From Deltaproteobacteria bacterium (GTDB lineage: Bacteria > Myxococcota_A > Polyangia > Haliangiales > Haliangiaceae): a stretch of DNA of 52,695 nt. The notes beneath the pieces were generated by a model. The model was not told where the DNA came from, searched no databases, and was given only the letters and a program-made list of their open reading frames with translations. Made by a program: the position numbers and the translations under genes. Positions 8,503 through 18,760 of this stretch are shown piece by piece; the first letter of the stretch is position 1, and every line of letters begins with the position of its first letter. The stretch spans positions 1 through 52,695 of the forward strand of contig JANXOM010000326.1 in assembly GCA_025353585.1 (NCBI GenBank). The letters run 5' to 3'.

Positions 8503-8859
8503 ATGCGCTCTGCTGCCGCTGCCGCTGCCGTGCTCGCCGCCGCCACCCTGTTCGTCGCGCGCCCGGCGCTCGCGGAGACCACGCCGACCTCCTCGGTCGC
8601 GCAGCTGATGGTCCTCGAACCCGGCGACGCGAGCTACAAGCTGTTCCACGGCGCGGTCTGGCTCGACTACGACAAGGCGCAGTGGAACTACCGGTGGGGC
8701 GGCCTGCAGTGCAAGGGCCGCGAGCTGTCGGACACGAGCATCCAGCTCCTGTTCGCGGCGTTTCGCAGCGAGTACCAGGTGACGCTCGAGTACGTCAGCA
8801 GCGACTACAAGAGCAAGCCGTACCGCTGCCTGACCGGGTTCACGATCTCGAAGAGCTGA
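8503..8859 (+). CDS. Small secreted protein of unknown function
   Basis: A 118-residue protein with a clear Sec signal peptide (Ala-rich hydrophobic run ending RPALA before ETTPTSS). The mature domain is about 93 residues, rich in Trp and Tyr (WLDYDKAQWNYRWGGLQCKG, YVSSDYKSKPYRCLTG), with two Cys that could form one disulfide. No family was recognised. It stands alone between the hydrolase and a convergent surface-protein gene. The start codon is ATG six bases after TAAGAT, with no Shine-Dalgarno sequence. Confidence 0.72.
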   Translation: MRSAAAAAAVLAAATLFVARPALAETTPTSSVAQLMVLEPGDASYKLFHGAVWLDYDKAQWNYRWGGLQCKGRELSDTSIQLLFAAFRSEYQVTLEYVSSDYKSKPYRCLTGFTISKS

Positions 8860-8921
8860 AGCGCGAGACCGATCCGCCAGGACGCAGGGACGCGATGCGC
8901 GCCTCCTGGCGCCCTGGCCGG

Positions 8922-10322
8922 TCAGCTTCTCCGGCGGCGAATGCGCGCGAGCACCAGCAGCGCGAGCAGCCCGCTCGCCGACCCGCCCGCGCGCCCCGCG
9001 TCGCAGCAGCCGGCCGCCTCGGCCGAGGTCCGCGAGCAGACGCCATCCGTGTTCGAACCGACGCCATCGCACGCGAAGTGCTCGGGGCAGGTCGTGTCGT
9101 CGTCGATATCGCAGGCCTGGCTGCACTTGCCGCGGATGCACAGCCCGCTCGCGCACTGCTGCACGTAGTCGCAAGCGTCGTCGAGCGCGGCCGATGGCGT
9201 CGCCCACGCGCACCGGCCGTCCGAGCAGCTCTGGTGCGCCGCGCACGTCGCCGCGCTCGCGCACGGCTCGCCCTTCATCATCGTGAGCGCCGGCGTCGTC
9301 GTCACCGCGCCGAGGTCGTCGTACGCGGCGACGGCGAGATCGATGACGCCGTCGGGCACGGCGGCCGGGAGCGCGAGCGTGTAGTCCGCGCCGGCCTGGC
9401 CCGAGCCGCCGAACGCGACGCCGGGCGCCGTCACCCACGGGTAGCCGTTCAGCAGCAAGGCCACGTGGTCGACGCCGCGCTGCGCGCTCGCGTGGGCCAC
9501 GATGCTCGCGCCGGCGGCGAGAGAGCCCGGGCCCGCCGGCTGCGTGATCGTCACCTCGGGCGGCGCTGTTGTCGGCGTGGCCGAGCCGAACCGCTCGACG
9601 AGTAACCGGTGCGAGCTCTGCGCCTCGCCGCACCGGCAGTGCTCCTGCGCCACGCGCCCGCAGAACGCCTCGTGGGGGCGGAAGAACTTCTCGCCCCCAC
9701 AGTCGCCGCGATACGTCATCGGGTCAGCGCACGCCGACACGCCGTCGGTGAACACGAACTCGTGGTCGAGCCCGTAGAGGTGCGCGCTCTCCTGCGTGAC
9801 CGTCCAGCACACGTTGGTCACGAACGTCGCGTCGTGCGGATGCACGTTCGCGAACACGAACGCGAGCGAGTTCCCGAGCGGGTGGCAGTCGCCCGCGAGC
9901 AGCGCGATGCCGAGCGTGCTCGTGTCGAGCTTGACGTCCGCCGGCAGGCCCGCGACGAGCGCCTTGTTGTAGTACGTGCTCGCGCTCGGCTCGGTCTCGG
10001 TGATCGTGATGGCGTACGGCGAGTACACCTCCGTCACGCACGCGACGATCGCCGCCCACTCCGCGTCACCGTAGGCGAACGCGCCGAGCTGGTACGTGCC
10101 CGTCTCGGGGATGCTGGACGAGTTCGTCATCGCATCGTCGACCATCGTGCCGTGGACCGTGCAGCCTCCGACGCAGCGGTCGAGGTACAGCGTGCGCGCG
10201 ACCGGCACGTCCGCACGCCCGAGCGCGGGCGCGACGATCACCGGATCGGCGCGATGCAGCGGCGCGTCCGCGTGCGCGCCCGGCGCGGCGGCCAGCACGA
10301 CCGCGTGGACGAGCCAGCGCAT
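8922..10322 (-). CDS. Surface protein with degenerate metzincin motif, Ig-like domain and MYXO-CTERM-like tail
   Basis: A 466-residue exported protein. ATG at 10322 is chosen because a signal peptide follows (LVHAVVLAAAPGAHADA). Residues ~25-250 look like a metallopeptidase fold with many Cys, but the zinc site reads QESAHLYGLDH where metzincins have HExxHxxGxxH, so the first zinc His is Gln. An Ig-like beta-sandwich follows (PPEVTITQPAGPGSL to AYDDLGAVTTTP). A Cys-rich segment comes next, with spacing like small Cys-knot repeats. The C-terminus (AGCCDAG, hydrophobic stretch, RIRRRRS) matches the MYXO-CTERM surface-sorting pattern. It lies 17 bases downstream of the Ser/Thr kinase on the same strand. 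Confidence 0.8.
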   Translation of the reverse strand: MRWLVHAVVLAAAPGAHADAPLHRADPVIVAPALGRADVPVARTLYLDRCVGGCTVHGTMVDDAMTNSSSIPETGTYQLGAFAYGDAEWAAIVACVTEVYSPYAITITETEPSASTYYNKALVAGLPADVKLDTSTLGIALLAGDCHPLGNSLAFVFANVHPHDATFVTNVCWTVTQESAHLYGLDHEFVFTDGVSACADPMTYRGDCGGEKFFRPHEAFCGRVAQEHCRCGEAQSSHRLLVERFGSATPTTAPPEVTITQPAGPGSLAAGASIVAHASAQRGVDHVALLLNGYPWVTAPGVAFGGSGQAGADYTLALPAAVPDGVIDLAVAAYDDLGAVTTTPALTMMKGEPCASAATCAAHQSCSDGRCAWATPSAALDDACDYVQQCASGLCIRGKCSQACDIDDDTTCPEHFACDGVGSNTDGVCSRTSAEAAGCCDAGRAGGSASGLLALLVLARIRRRRS

Positions 10323-10339
10323 CGCCCGAACGTACCCGG

Positions 10340-12139
10340 TCACTCGAGGTTGTCGCAGGTCGCGCGCGCCTCGTGGTGATCTGCGACACGCGGCACCATC
10401 GCGAGCTGGCCGTCGGCCCAGGTCGCGAGCACCTGCACGTCGAGATCCTCGTCGCCCGTCGGGAAATGCACGCGCGCGATCGCGTCCGCGACGCAGCCGT
10501 TGAGCGCTGGCGAATCCACACCCGCGGCGCGCTGCTGCCGCCCGCTGCCCGACGCGCATACGACCAGACTGACCGCGAGCTTCGCCGGCGAGTCGCCGTT
10601 ATGCCCGCCGCCGTCCTCGGCATCGCGCGGCCGCTCGCCCCACTCGGCGAAGCAGAAGTGTACGTTCTGGCGCGCGGCCTCCAGCGAGAGCAGCACCTGA
10701 TCGGACTGCGCCTGCCACGGCACCTTCGGCGGCGGCGCCGTCTTCACCGCGCCCGGCCGGATCTGCTTCGTCAGCGCCTGCAGCTGTGCATCGAGCTGCT
10801 CGATCTCGTGGTTCTTCGCCTCCAGGGCCGCGCGCAGGTGCGCGATCTCGTCGGGCTGCGTCTCGAGTTGCTCGACGAGCCGCGCCCGGTCCACGTTGAG
10901 GCTCTGCACCGTCTTCTCGAGCTCGTGCAGCCGTTGCAGCGCCCACAGATCGTCGTGCGGCGGGGGCGGGCCGGGGCCGCGCGAGACCGCCGCCGCCACG
11001 CCCATCCCCCCGACCAGGAGGGCCGCGAGGCCGATCGCCACGATGGTCAGCCGCGAGCGCACCGGCGCCGGCGCGAGCTCCGCGAGCAGCTGGTGCATCG
11101 TGGGGAACCGCTTGACGCGGTCGCGCTCGAGCCCGCGCGCCACGACCTTGTGCACCCACGCCGGGACGCGCGTGTCCGGCGGCGGCGAGCCCGCGCGCGC
11201 GCCCTGCTCGAGCATCGACACGGCGGTGCCGCCCGGCAGCGGGTGCACGCCGTAGAGGGCCTCGTAGAGCGCGACGCAGAAGCTGAACTGGTCGCTGCGT
11301 GCGTCGATGTCGGGGCCGACGAGCTGCTCGGGCGGCATGTAGCGCGGCGTCCCCAGGACGGTGCCCGTCGCCGTGAGCTCGGCCGACAGCGTCGCGATGT
11401 GGCTGGCGGGCCGCGGCGACAGCGCGTCCGGCCCCGCGAGCAGCGAGCGCGCGAGCCCGAAGTCCGAGACGCGGACGCGGCCATCGCCGCCGACGAGCAC
11501 GTTGTCCGGCTTGAAGTCGCGGTGCAGGAGGTTCACGCCGTGGGCCGCGTAGAGCCCCCGCGCCGCCTGCTGGAAGACGTCGAGGATGTCGCGCCACGTG
11601 CGCGGCCACTTCTTGAGCCAGGTCGTCAGCGTGTCGCCTTCGACGAACTCCATGGCGACGTACAGATCTCCGTCGTCCGTGGTGCCGACGTCGTAGGCCG
11701 CCACCACGTTCGGGTGGGAGAGCTGGGCGATCGCCTGGGCCTCGCGCCGCAGCCGCGAGCGGGCCTCCTGCGTGGTGACGTTGATGCCGGCGCGCAGGAG
11801 CTTCAAGGCGATCTTGCGGTCGAGCTGCGGGTCGTAGGCGGCGAACACGACGCCCATCCCGCCCGCGCCGAGCTTCGTCAGGATGAGGTAGCGGCCGACG
11901 CGGTCGCCGATGCTGTAGACGGCCTGCGGACGCGCCCCGGCGTGCGACGCGTGCATCCGCTCGTGCTGGTGCGTGCGGGCGTCGCTGTCGTGATCATCGG
12001 CGGCGTCCGAGGCCAGGGCGGCCACGAGGTCGCGGCAATCGCGGCAGGACGCCAGGTGGCCTTCGACCCGGGTGACGGCCGCCGCGGGGAGCGCCCCTGC
12101 GACGAACTCGGTCGCCACGTTGTCGTCGAGGCACGTCAT
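10340..12139 (-). CDS. Transmembrane Ser/Thr protein kinase with zinc-binding N-terminus and AgmX/PglI-like C-terminal domain
   Basis: A 599-residue bitopic kinase. Residues 3-35 hold C-x24-H-x3-C-x2-C, the zinc-binding anti-sigma (zf-HC2) pattern. A His-rich linker follows. The catalytic domain starts near residue 84, with the Gly loop GAGGMG (91-96), Lys113, HRDFKPDN, DFGLA and GTPRYMPPEQ all intact, so it should be active. One helix (LTIVAIGLAALLVGGMGVAAA) follows the kinase domain. Beyond it are a coiled coil (about LQRLHELEKTVQSLN to LQALTKQI) and a terminal domain with paired Cys that resembles the AgmX/PglI C-terminal domain of myxobacteria. Probably co-transcribed with the surface-protein gene ending at 8922. 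Confidence 0.93.
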   Translation of the reverse strand: MTCLDDNVATEFVAGALPAAAVTRVEGHLASCRDCRDLVAALASDAADDHDSDARTHQHERMHASHAGARPQAVYSIGDRVGRYLILTKLGAGGMGVVFAAYDPQLDRKIALKLLRAGINVTTQEARSRLRREAQAIAQLSHPNVVAAYDVGTTDDGDLYVAMEFVEGDTLTTWLKKWPRTWRDILDVFQQAARGLYAAHGVNLLHRDFKPDNVLVGGDGRVRVSDFGLARSLLAGPDALSPRPASHIATLSAELTATGTVLGTPRYMPPEQLVGPDIDARSDQFSFCVALYEALYGVHPLPGGTAVSMLEQGARAGSPPPDTRVPAWVHKVVARGLERDRVKRFPTMHQLLAELAPAPVRSRLTIVAIGLAALLVGGMGVAAAVSRGPGPPPPHDDLWALQRLHELEKTVQSLNVDRARLVEQLETQPDEIAHLRAALEAKNHEIEQLDAQLQALTKQIRPGAVKTAPPPKVPWQAQSDQVLLSLEAARQNVHFCFAEWGERPRDAEDGGGHNGDSPAKLAVSLVVCASGSGRQQRAAGVDSPALNGCVADAIARVHFPTGDEDLDVQVLATWADGQLAMVPRVADHHEARATCDNLE

Positions 12140-12173
12140 GGGTTCGGCTACTTACAATGACATAGGTTCGGTC

Positions 12174-12202
12174 TTGCGTTTGCGCCTATGCCAAGGTAGC
12201 AA
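12174..12202 (+). promoter_or_regulatory. Possible promoter of the EF-G gene
   Basis: TTGCGT (12174-12179) and TAGCAA (12197-12202) are 17 bases apart. Transcription would begin a few bases before the ATG at 12215. The -10 match is weak. A minimal frame, ATG CCA AGG TAG, starts at 12188 but lies upstream of the predicted RNA start and is probably meaningless. Confidence 0.3.
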
Positions 12203-12214
12203 TCCCGCGCCCTT

Positions 12215-14353
<2,139 letters not shown>

Positions 14354-14377
14354 CGCGGGACCGCCTCGAGAACAGAG

Positions 14378-14405
14378 CGCCTCGGGCTTCGGTCCGAGGC
14401 GTTTT
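14378..14405 (+). terminator. Rho-independent terminator after EF-G
   Basis: Stem CGCCTCGG (14378-14385) pairs with CCGAGGCG (14394-14401) around an 8-base loop containing TTCG, followed by TTTT (14402-14405). It begins 25 bases after the EF-G stop codon and is the clearest intrinsic terminator in the window. Confidence 0.9.
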
Positions 14406-14430
14406 GCGTTCCGGAGGGTACGGTCGGGCC

Positions 14431-14970
14431 ATGTGGCTCGCGCACGCGCTCACGCTGGTCCGGCTACCGCTCCTCGCGGCGCTGTGGCTCGCGGACGACG
14501 CGTGGCAGGTCGCGCTGGCGGTCGGCGCGGCCGCGCTGTCGGACCTGCTCGACGGGCCGGTGGCGCGGTGGGCCAAGCGCGTGACGCCGCCGCCGCATCC
14601 GGGCTGGTGGGCGATCGGCGGCTGGCTCGATCCGCTGGTCGACAAGGTGTTCGTGGCCGGTGCGCTCGGGGCGCTGTGGTGGCGAGCGCACGCGCCGCTG
14701 TGGGAGCTCGGGCTCGTCGCGACGCGCGAGGTGCTGCTGGTGCCGCTGCTCGGCGCCTATCTGCTCCAGCGGCGCGCGCACCGGCCGCTGTCGGCGGAGA
14801 TGATCGGCAAGGTCACCACCGCGGCGCAGCTGTGCACGGTCGCGACGATCGCGGTTGCCCCGTCAGGCCTCGCGGGCCCGCTCGGCGCGGCGGCGTGCGC
14901 GGGGCTCGGCGTGGCCACCGTGGTCCACTACGTCCGGGCGCGCGCTCCGGGCGCTCGGCAGACGCTGTAA
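14431..14970 (+). CDS. CDP-alcohol phosphatidyltransferase family protein
   Basis: A 179-residue membrane enzyme that moves a phosphatidyl group from CDP-diacylglycerol to an alcohol, as in phosphatidylglycerol-phosphate or cardiolipin synthesis. The family motif D-x2-DG-x2-AR ... G-x3-D-x3-D is visible in SDLLDGPVARWAK and GGWLDPLVDK; the gap between the halves is a little longer than usual because of PPPHPGWWAI. Four or five hydrophobic helices follow. ATG at 14431 is preferred over an upstream TTG that lies inside the terminator. GGAGGG (14413-14418) is 12 bases upstream, and TACGGT ends six bases upstream. The alcohol substrate cannot be named. Confidence 0.87.
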   Translation: MWLAHALTLVRLPLLAALWLADDAWQVALAVGAAALSDLLDGPVARWAKRVTPPPHPGWWAIGGWLDPLVDKVFVAGALGALWWRAHAPLWELGLVATREVLLVPLLGAYLLQRRAHRPLSAEMIGKVTTAAQLCTVATIAVAPSGLAGPLGAAACAGLGVATVVHYVRARAPGARQTL

Positions 14971-15016
14971 CGTTGCGAGCATGATCGGCCCCGCGGAGCT
15001 GGGCTAGGCTCGGCGC

Positions 15017-15457
15017 GTGGACGTCATCCTGATCCGGCACGCGACGGCGGTCGACGAGACGCTCGAGCTCCGCGATTCGATGCGCATGCTCTCGCCGCCG
15101 GGTCGCGCCCAGGCGACGCGGCTCGGGGCCGGGCTGCACGCACGGGGCGTCGTCCCGACGCTCGTGTGGACGAGCCCGCTCGTGCGCGCGGTGCAGACGG
15201 CCGAGCTCGTCCTCGCCGCGCTCGGCGTGACGATCGGCATCGACGTCGCCCCCGCGCTCGCCCCGGAGGTCACGCCGCGGCCGGTGCTGGCGGCGCTCCG
15301 CGCCGTGTCCGCGACCGCCGTGGTGCTGGTCGTTGGCCACGAGCCGGGCCTGTCCGCGCTCGGCGCGCTGCTGACGGGCGCGGCGGACTATCCGACGATC
15401 GCGAAGGCGGAGGCCGCGTGCATCCGCGCCGGCGCGGCGGCCTGGCGCCTCAGCTGA
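15017..15457 (+). CDS. SixA-like histidine phosphatase
   Basis: A 146-residue phosphatase of the histidine-phosphatase superfamily. It has the catalytic RHATA at the N-terminus (His8), TSPLVRAVQTAE in the middle, and the second His in VGHEPGL. Size and sequence match SixA, which removes phosphate from phosphohistidine in phosphotransfer proteins. The start is GTG six bases after TAGGCT (15005-15010). The last eight bases overlap the end of the convergent anion-permease gene. Confidence 0.88.
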   Translation: MDVILIRHATAVDETLELRDSMRMLSPPGRAQATRLGAGLHARGVVPTLVWTSPLVRAVQTAELVLAALGVTIGIDVAPALAPEVTPRPVLAALRAVSATAVVLVVGHEPGLSALGALLTGAADYPTIAKAEAACIRAGAAAWRLS

Positions 15458-16712
15458 GCCCGAGCCAGCCCGCGATTCCGAGCGCGCGCTCGCCGTACAG
15501 GATCGCGAAGCCGACCGCGAGATCGACGAGCGTCACGACGCTACCGATGCGCAGGAAGCGCCAGAACCCGATCTCGCCGCGCGGCCCGGCGCCCTCCATC
15601 ACGATGATGTTCGCGATGCTACCGAACAGCGTCAGGTTGCCGGCGAGCGTCGAGGCGACGGCGAGCATGATGTAGCCCCACGTCGGATCCGGCATGTGCG
15701 GGATCCAGGCGACGGCGACGAGCACGAGCGGGACGTTGGAGACGATCTGCGAGATCACGACGACGAGCGCGATGAACGCGAGGTCGCCGAGGAGATCGCC
15801 GCGGGCGACGATCGGCGCGACGGCATCGAACACGCGATCGAGCACGCCGGCGTGGGCGACGCCCGCGACCACGACGAAGAGGCCGCCGAAGAACGCGAGG
15901 AGGGTCCAGTCGATCGTCGCGAAGGCGGCGCGAGCGGCCTTGCCCGATGAGACCATCAGGCACGCCGCCGCGCACATCGCAGCCCCCGCGAGCGTCACCC
16001 CCGCGACGGCGAGGCCCGCGAACAGCGCGAGCGCGGCCATGGCCTTGATGGCGAGCGCGCGGTCGACGGCCGGCCGCGGCGGCGAGCGCGAGGCGAGCGG
16101 GCCGGCCGGAAGCTCGCGGCGGAAGAGCCACGCGATCAGCGCGGCGTTGAGCGCGAGGCAGGCGCTGCCGATCGGCAGCGTGAGCAGTACATACTGGCCG
16201 AAGCCGATGGTGCCGTGCGCGGCCGCGCCGATGATCATGTTCTGCGGGTTGCCGGAGAAGCTGACGACGCCGCCGACGTTCGCGGCGGAGGCGAGCGCGA
16301 GGAGATAGGGCAGCGGCGGGAGGCGGGCCTCGACGACGACGGCGAGCACGAGCGGCGTCAGCACGACGCACACCGTGTCGTTGACGAGGAGCGCCGACAG
16401 CGCGCCCGCCACGAACACGAGGCCGAAGAGGAGCGAGCGCGCCGAGCCCGCGCGCGTGAGCACGAGGAACGCGGCGAGGCGGAAGAACTGCGCCTGCTGC
16501 AGGTGCGCGGCGATCACGAGCACGCCGAACAGGAGGACGAGGACGTGGAGGTCCACGGCCCTCAAGGCCTCCTCCATCGGCAGGCCGCCGACGATCACCA
16601 TCGCGACGCCGCCGACGACCGCGCCGCCGGGCCGGTCGAGGTTCAGGAAGCGCAGCTGCTGCGTCGCGATGACCAGGTAGGTCAGGCAGAAGACAACGAG
16701 CGCGCCGGTCAC
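15450..16712 (-). CDS. Anion permease of the ArsB/NhaD/SLC13-like superfamily
   Basis: A 420-residue inner-membrane transporter with about eleven hydrophobic segments. The two family re-entrant motifs are recognisable: LLVNDTVCVVLTPLVLAVV in the first half with ANVGGVVSFSGNPQNMIIG, and NLTLFGSIANIIVMEGA in the second half. These families move arsenite, citrate, sulfate or sodium/protons. No arsR, arsC or other ars gene is near, so arsenite is not supported. The start is GTG. It converges on the SixA-like gene with an 8-base overlap and is followed upstream by a large inverted repeat. Confidence 0.85.
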   Translation of the reverse strand: MTGALVVFCLTYLVIATQQLRFLNLDRPGGAVVGGVAMVIVGGLPMEEALRAVDLHVLVLLFGVLVIAAHLQQAQFFRLAAFLVLTRAGSARSLLFGLVFVAGALSALLVNDTVCVVLTPLVLAVVVEARLPPLPYLLALASAANVGGVVSFSGNPQNMIIGAAAHGTIGFGQYVLLTLPIGSACLALNAALIAWLFRRELPAGPLASRSPPRPAVDRALAIKAMAALALFAGLAVAGVTLAGAAMCAAACLMVSSGKAARAAFATIDWTLLAFFGGLFVVVAGVAHAGVLDRVFDAVAPIVARGDLLGDLAFIALVVVISQIVSNVPLVLVAVAWIPHMPDPTWGYIMLAVASTLAGNLTLFGSIANIIVMEGAGPRGEIGFWRFLRIGSVVTLVDLAVGFAILYGERALGIAGWLGLS

Positions 16713-16742
16713 GGAACGACAGCCTTACCCGGAACGAATCAA

Positions 16743-16839
16743 CCGCCAACACGCCGAGCCCGCCAAGAGGGAGCGCCGCGAGGGAAGCGATCCCAACCTC
16801 TCCTTGGCGCTCCCTCTTGGCGGGCCGGCGTCTTGGCGG
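16743..16839. repeat. Long imperfect inverted repeat (35-bp arms)
   Basis: Arms 16758-16777 and 16806-16825 are perfect over 20 bases. They extend outward to 16743 and 16839 with one mismatch and one extra base, and the loop is 28 bases. Each arm contains the same phrase twice in divergent form (CGCCAAGA...), so it looks internally repetitive. It sits between two genes on the minus strand (permease start and lipoprotein end). It could terminate transcription as a very stable hairpin, but the length, arm imperfection and CTTGGCG wording fit a non-autonomous repeat element better. Confidence 0.8.
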
Positions 16840-16862
16840 TCAATCCCCGCACGTGTGATGCG

Positions 16863-17657
16863 TCAGTCGCCGCCCTGGCCGGGCTCGCACTTGCTCGTGG
16901 ACTCTTCGCCGCCGGCGATGGCGTAGAGATCCAGGTCGGCCGCGACGTTGTCGGTGCGCACGCCGACGGGGCCGTGGAGGCTGCGGACGGCCGCCGGCAG
17001 CTCGCCGCGCCAGACCACGGCGCCGTCGATCGACGCCAGCAGCGTCGTGCCGTCCAGCGCGGCCGCCAGCACGTGCTCGCTGTCGGGCTCGGGTGCGTGG
17101 AGCTTGCTGCGCTTGCCCGCCTTGATGCGCGTGTAGCCGCTCGTGCCACACGCCTTGCTGTCGTGGGCGCCCGGGTTGATCTTTGTCTGCACCACGATCT
17201 CGGCCTTCGGCGCGAAGCGCCAGCCGACATAGATCAGGTTGCAGCCGTCCGCCGCGCGCAGCTTGAGCGCGATCTGCTCGCGCATGTCGCCGGAGGCCAG
17301 GTGCGAGCTCTTCGCGCTCTCGCCGCGGTAGGTGAAGTGCACCTCCGCGCGGTCGCCGCGACTGCCCTGCGCCACCGCGCGCACCGACGCGTCGCGGATC
17401 ATCGCGTGCCCGTGCGCGCCCGCGTCGAGCTTGCCGTGCGTCACGCACAGCTCGGACGCCGGTACCGCCGCCAGCTCGCCACTCGCCGCTGTCACGCGCG
17501 GCGCGGGCTCTGCCGCCGGAGCGCTCACCGCCGGCTCGACGGCGACGACCTCCTCGCCGCCGCCCTCGTCGTCGTCGGTCTCCGCCGGGTGCTTCGCGGC
17601 GCCACCGTGACACGCGGCCAGCGCCAGCGCGCCGACCAGCACCGCGCGCGCCCTCAC
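16863..17657 (-). CDS. Lectin-like lipoprotein A of the polysaccharide locus
   Basis: A 264-residue predicted lipoprotein. GTG at 17657 is chosen: it overlaps the upstream stop (GTGA) and opens a leader with lipobox LALAAC. An acidic/Pro linker leads to a globular domain with FTYRGES, LKLRAADGCNLIYVGWRF, NPG, IDGAVVWRGELP and GPVGVRTDNVAADLDL. The last elements resemble the closing strands of concanavalin-A-like (LamG/DUF1080) folds, which often bind sugar; that is inference. It is clearly paralogous to the lipoprotein at 24038-24784. Third gene of a tightly coupled set with the TolC-like protein and the membrane fusion protein. Confidence 0.8.
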   Translation of the reverse strand: MRARAVLVGALALAACHGGAAKHPAETDDDEGGGEEVVAVEPAVSAPAAEPAPRVTAASGELAAVPASELCVTHGKLDAGAHGHAMIRDASVRAVAQGSRGDRAEVHFTYRGESAKSSHLASGDMREQIALKLRAADGCNLIYVGWRFAPKAEIVVQTKINPGAHDSKACGTSGYTRIKAGKRSKLHAPEPDSEHVLAAALDGTTLLASIDGAVVWRGELPAAVRSLHGPVGVRTDNVAADLDLYAIAGGEESTSKCEPGQGGD

Positions 17658-18760
17658 TCTCCGACCTGGCCGACGACTTCCTTGAGGCTCGCCACGTGCT
17701 GCGCGAAGTACGTCTTCTCCGCCTTCACCTTGATCCAGTCGAACCACACCGTCTGCCGGTAGCGCTTGTTGTCGTCGCCGCCGACCTTGTCGAGCGACGC
17801 GATCTGGTTCGCGAGATCCTGCTCGAGCGCCGCTGTCTCGTCCGCCCGCGTCGACTCCTGCTCGATCTCGCGCTTGATGTGCGAGATCGTCGTGTCCACG
17901 AGCTGCACCTGGTGCTGCTCGCGCAGCGCCTTCTTCCGGCCCGCGAGCGCCCGCGCGTTCGCGTCGCCCATCCAGATCTGCCCGAGGTTGACCGTCACCT
18001 GCAGCACCGCGAACACGGGCGAGTTGTCCGTGCGATCGAGGTACTGGTCGTAGCCGATGCGCCCCGTGACATCGATCCCCTGCAGCCGCCGCAGTCGGCC
18101 CGACTGCTCCTCCATCTCCGTGTCCGCGCGGTAGTACGTCGCGAGCGCCCCGCCGAGAGCCTCGCCCTTCGAGGGCGCCGGCAGCGCATCGAGCTGGCGC
18201 GCCGTGTCCTCGCGCAGATCGTGGAGCTCGTTGACCCGCAGCCGCGTCGCCACCACCTCCTGGGCGGTGATGCGGTGCTGCTTCAGGTCCTCCTCCTGCC
18301 CGGTCATCGTCTTGTCGGCGTCCGCCATCGCCTCGTCGTAGACGCGCTTCTTCGCGCGCAGCGCCCGGTACACGGTCTCGCCCTGCACGCGGTCGAGCGC
18401 CTGGTGCCGCTTGCAGTCCGCCTTCGCGAGCGCGCGCGTCGCGTTGCCGGAGGCGATGCCGATGAAGTTGTACTGGAGGCCGACCACCGCGCGCGCGCCC
18501 GCCGTCACCGGCTCGGACGTGCTCGTGACCGTCGGCTCCTTCACGTATCCGAAGCTGCCGAACACGCTCGGGCCGTAGAGCAGATCGCTCTGCGCCTGCG
18601 CCGTGCCTTCGACGAACTCGCAGTAGCCATCGCCGCTCGTGTCCGTCTCGGCTGTTGCCGCGGCGCCCTTCGCCGGCGGCGTGTCGTCGTCGGCGTGCGC
18701 GCTCCCACCGGCCAGCACCGTCACCATCGCCATCGCCGCCGCGCCCAGCGCGGCCCGCAC
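17654..18760 (-). CDS. TolC-like outer-membrane efflux/export protein
   Basis: A 368-residue exported protein. GTG at 18760 overlaps the stop of the upstream gene by one base and opens a signal peptide (ALGAAAMAMVTVLAGGSAHA). The sequence alternates short strand-like parts (GARAVVGLQYNFIG; SPVFAVLQVTVNLGQIW) with long helices (around RAKKRVYDEAMADADKTM and LREQHQVQLVDTTISHIK). This two-fold layout is that of TolC-type channels, although it is shorter than the usual 420-490 residues. With the adjacent membrane fusion protein it would form an envelope-spanning conduit. The partner is probably the polysaccharide synthase across the divergent promoter region. No similar gene accompanies the second fusion-protein copy. 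Confidence 0.68.
   Translation of the reverse strand: MRAALGAAAMAMVTVLAGGSAHADDDTPPAKGAAATAETDTSGDGYCEFVEGTAQAQSDLLYGPSVFGSFGYVKEPTVTSTSEPVTAGARAVVGLQYNFIGIASGNATRALAKADCKRHQALDRVQGETVYRALRAKKRVYDEAMADADKTMTGQEEDLKQHRITAQEVVATRLRVNELHDLREDTARQLDALPAPSKGEALGGALATYYRADTEMEEQSGRLRRLQGIDVTGRIGYDQYLDRTDNSPVFAVLQVTVNLGQIWMGDANARALAGRKKALREQHQVQLVDTTISHIKREIEQESTRADETAALEQDLANQIASLDKVGGDDNKRYRQTVWFDWIKVKAEKTYFAQHVASLKEVVGQVGE

Noticed and set aside
12188-12199. Leader peptide ATG CCA AGG TAG before EF-G
   Set aside because: Only three codons, no ribosome site, and upstream of the predicted RNA start.
15450-16712. Arsenite efflux pump ArsB
   Set aside because: The fold fits the superfamily, but no ars regulator, reductase or other ars gene lies nearby, and the sequence does not separate it from SLC13/NhaD-like members.
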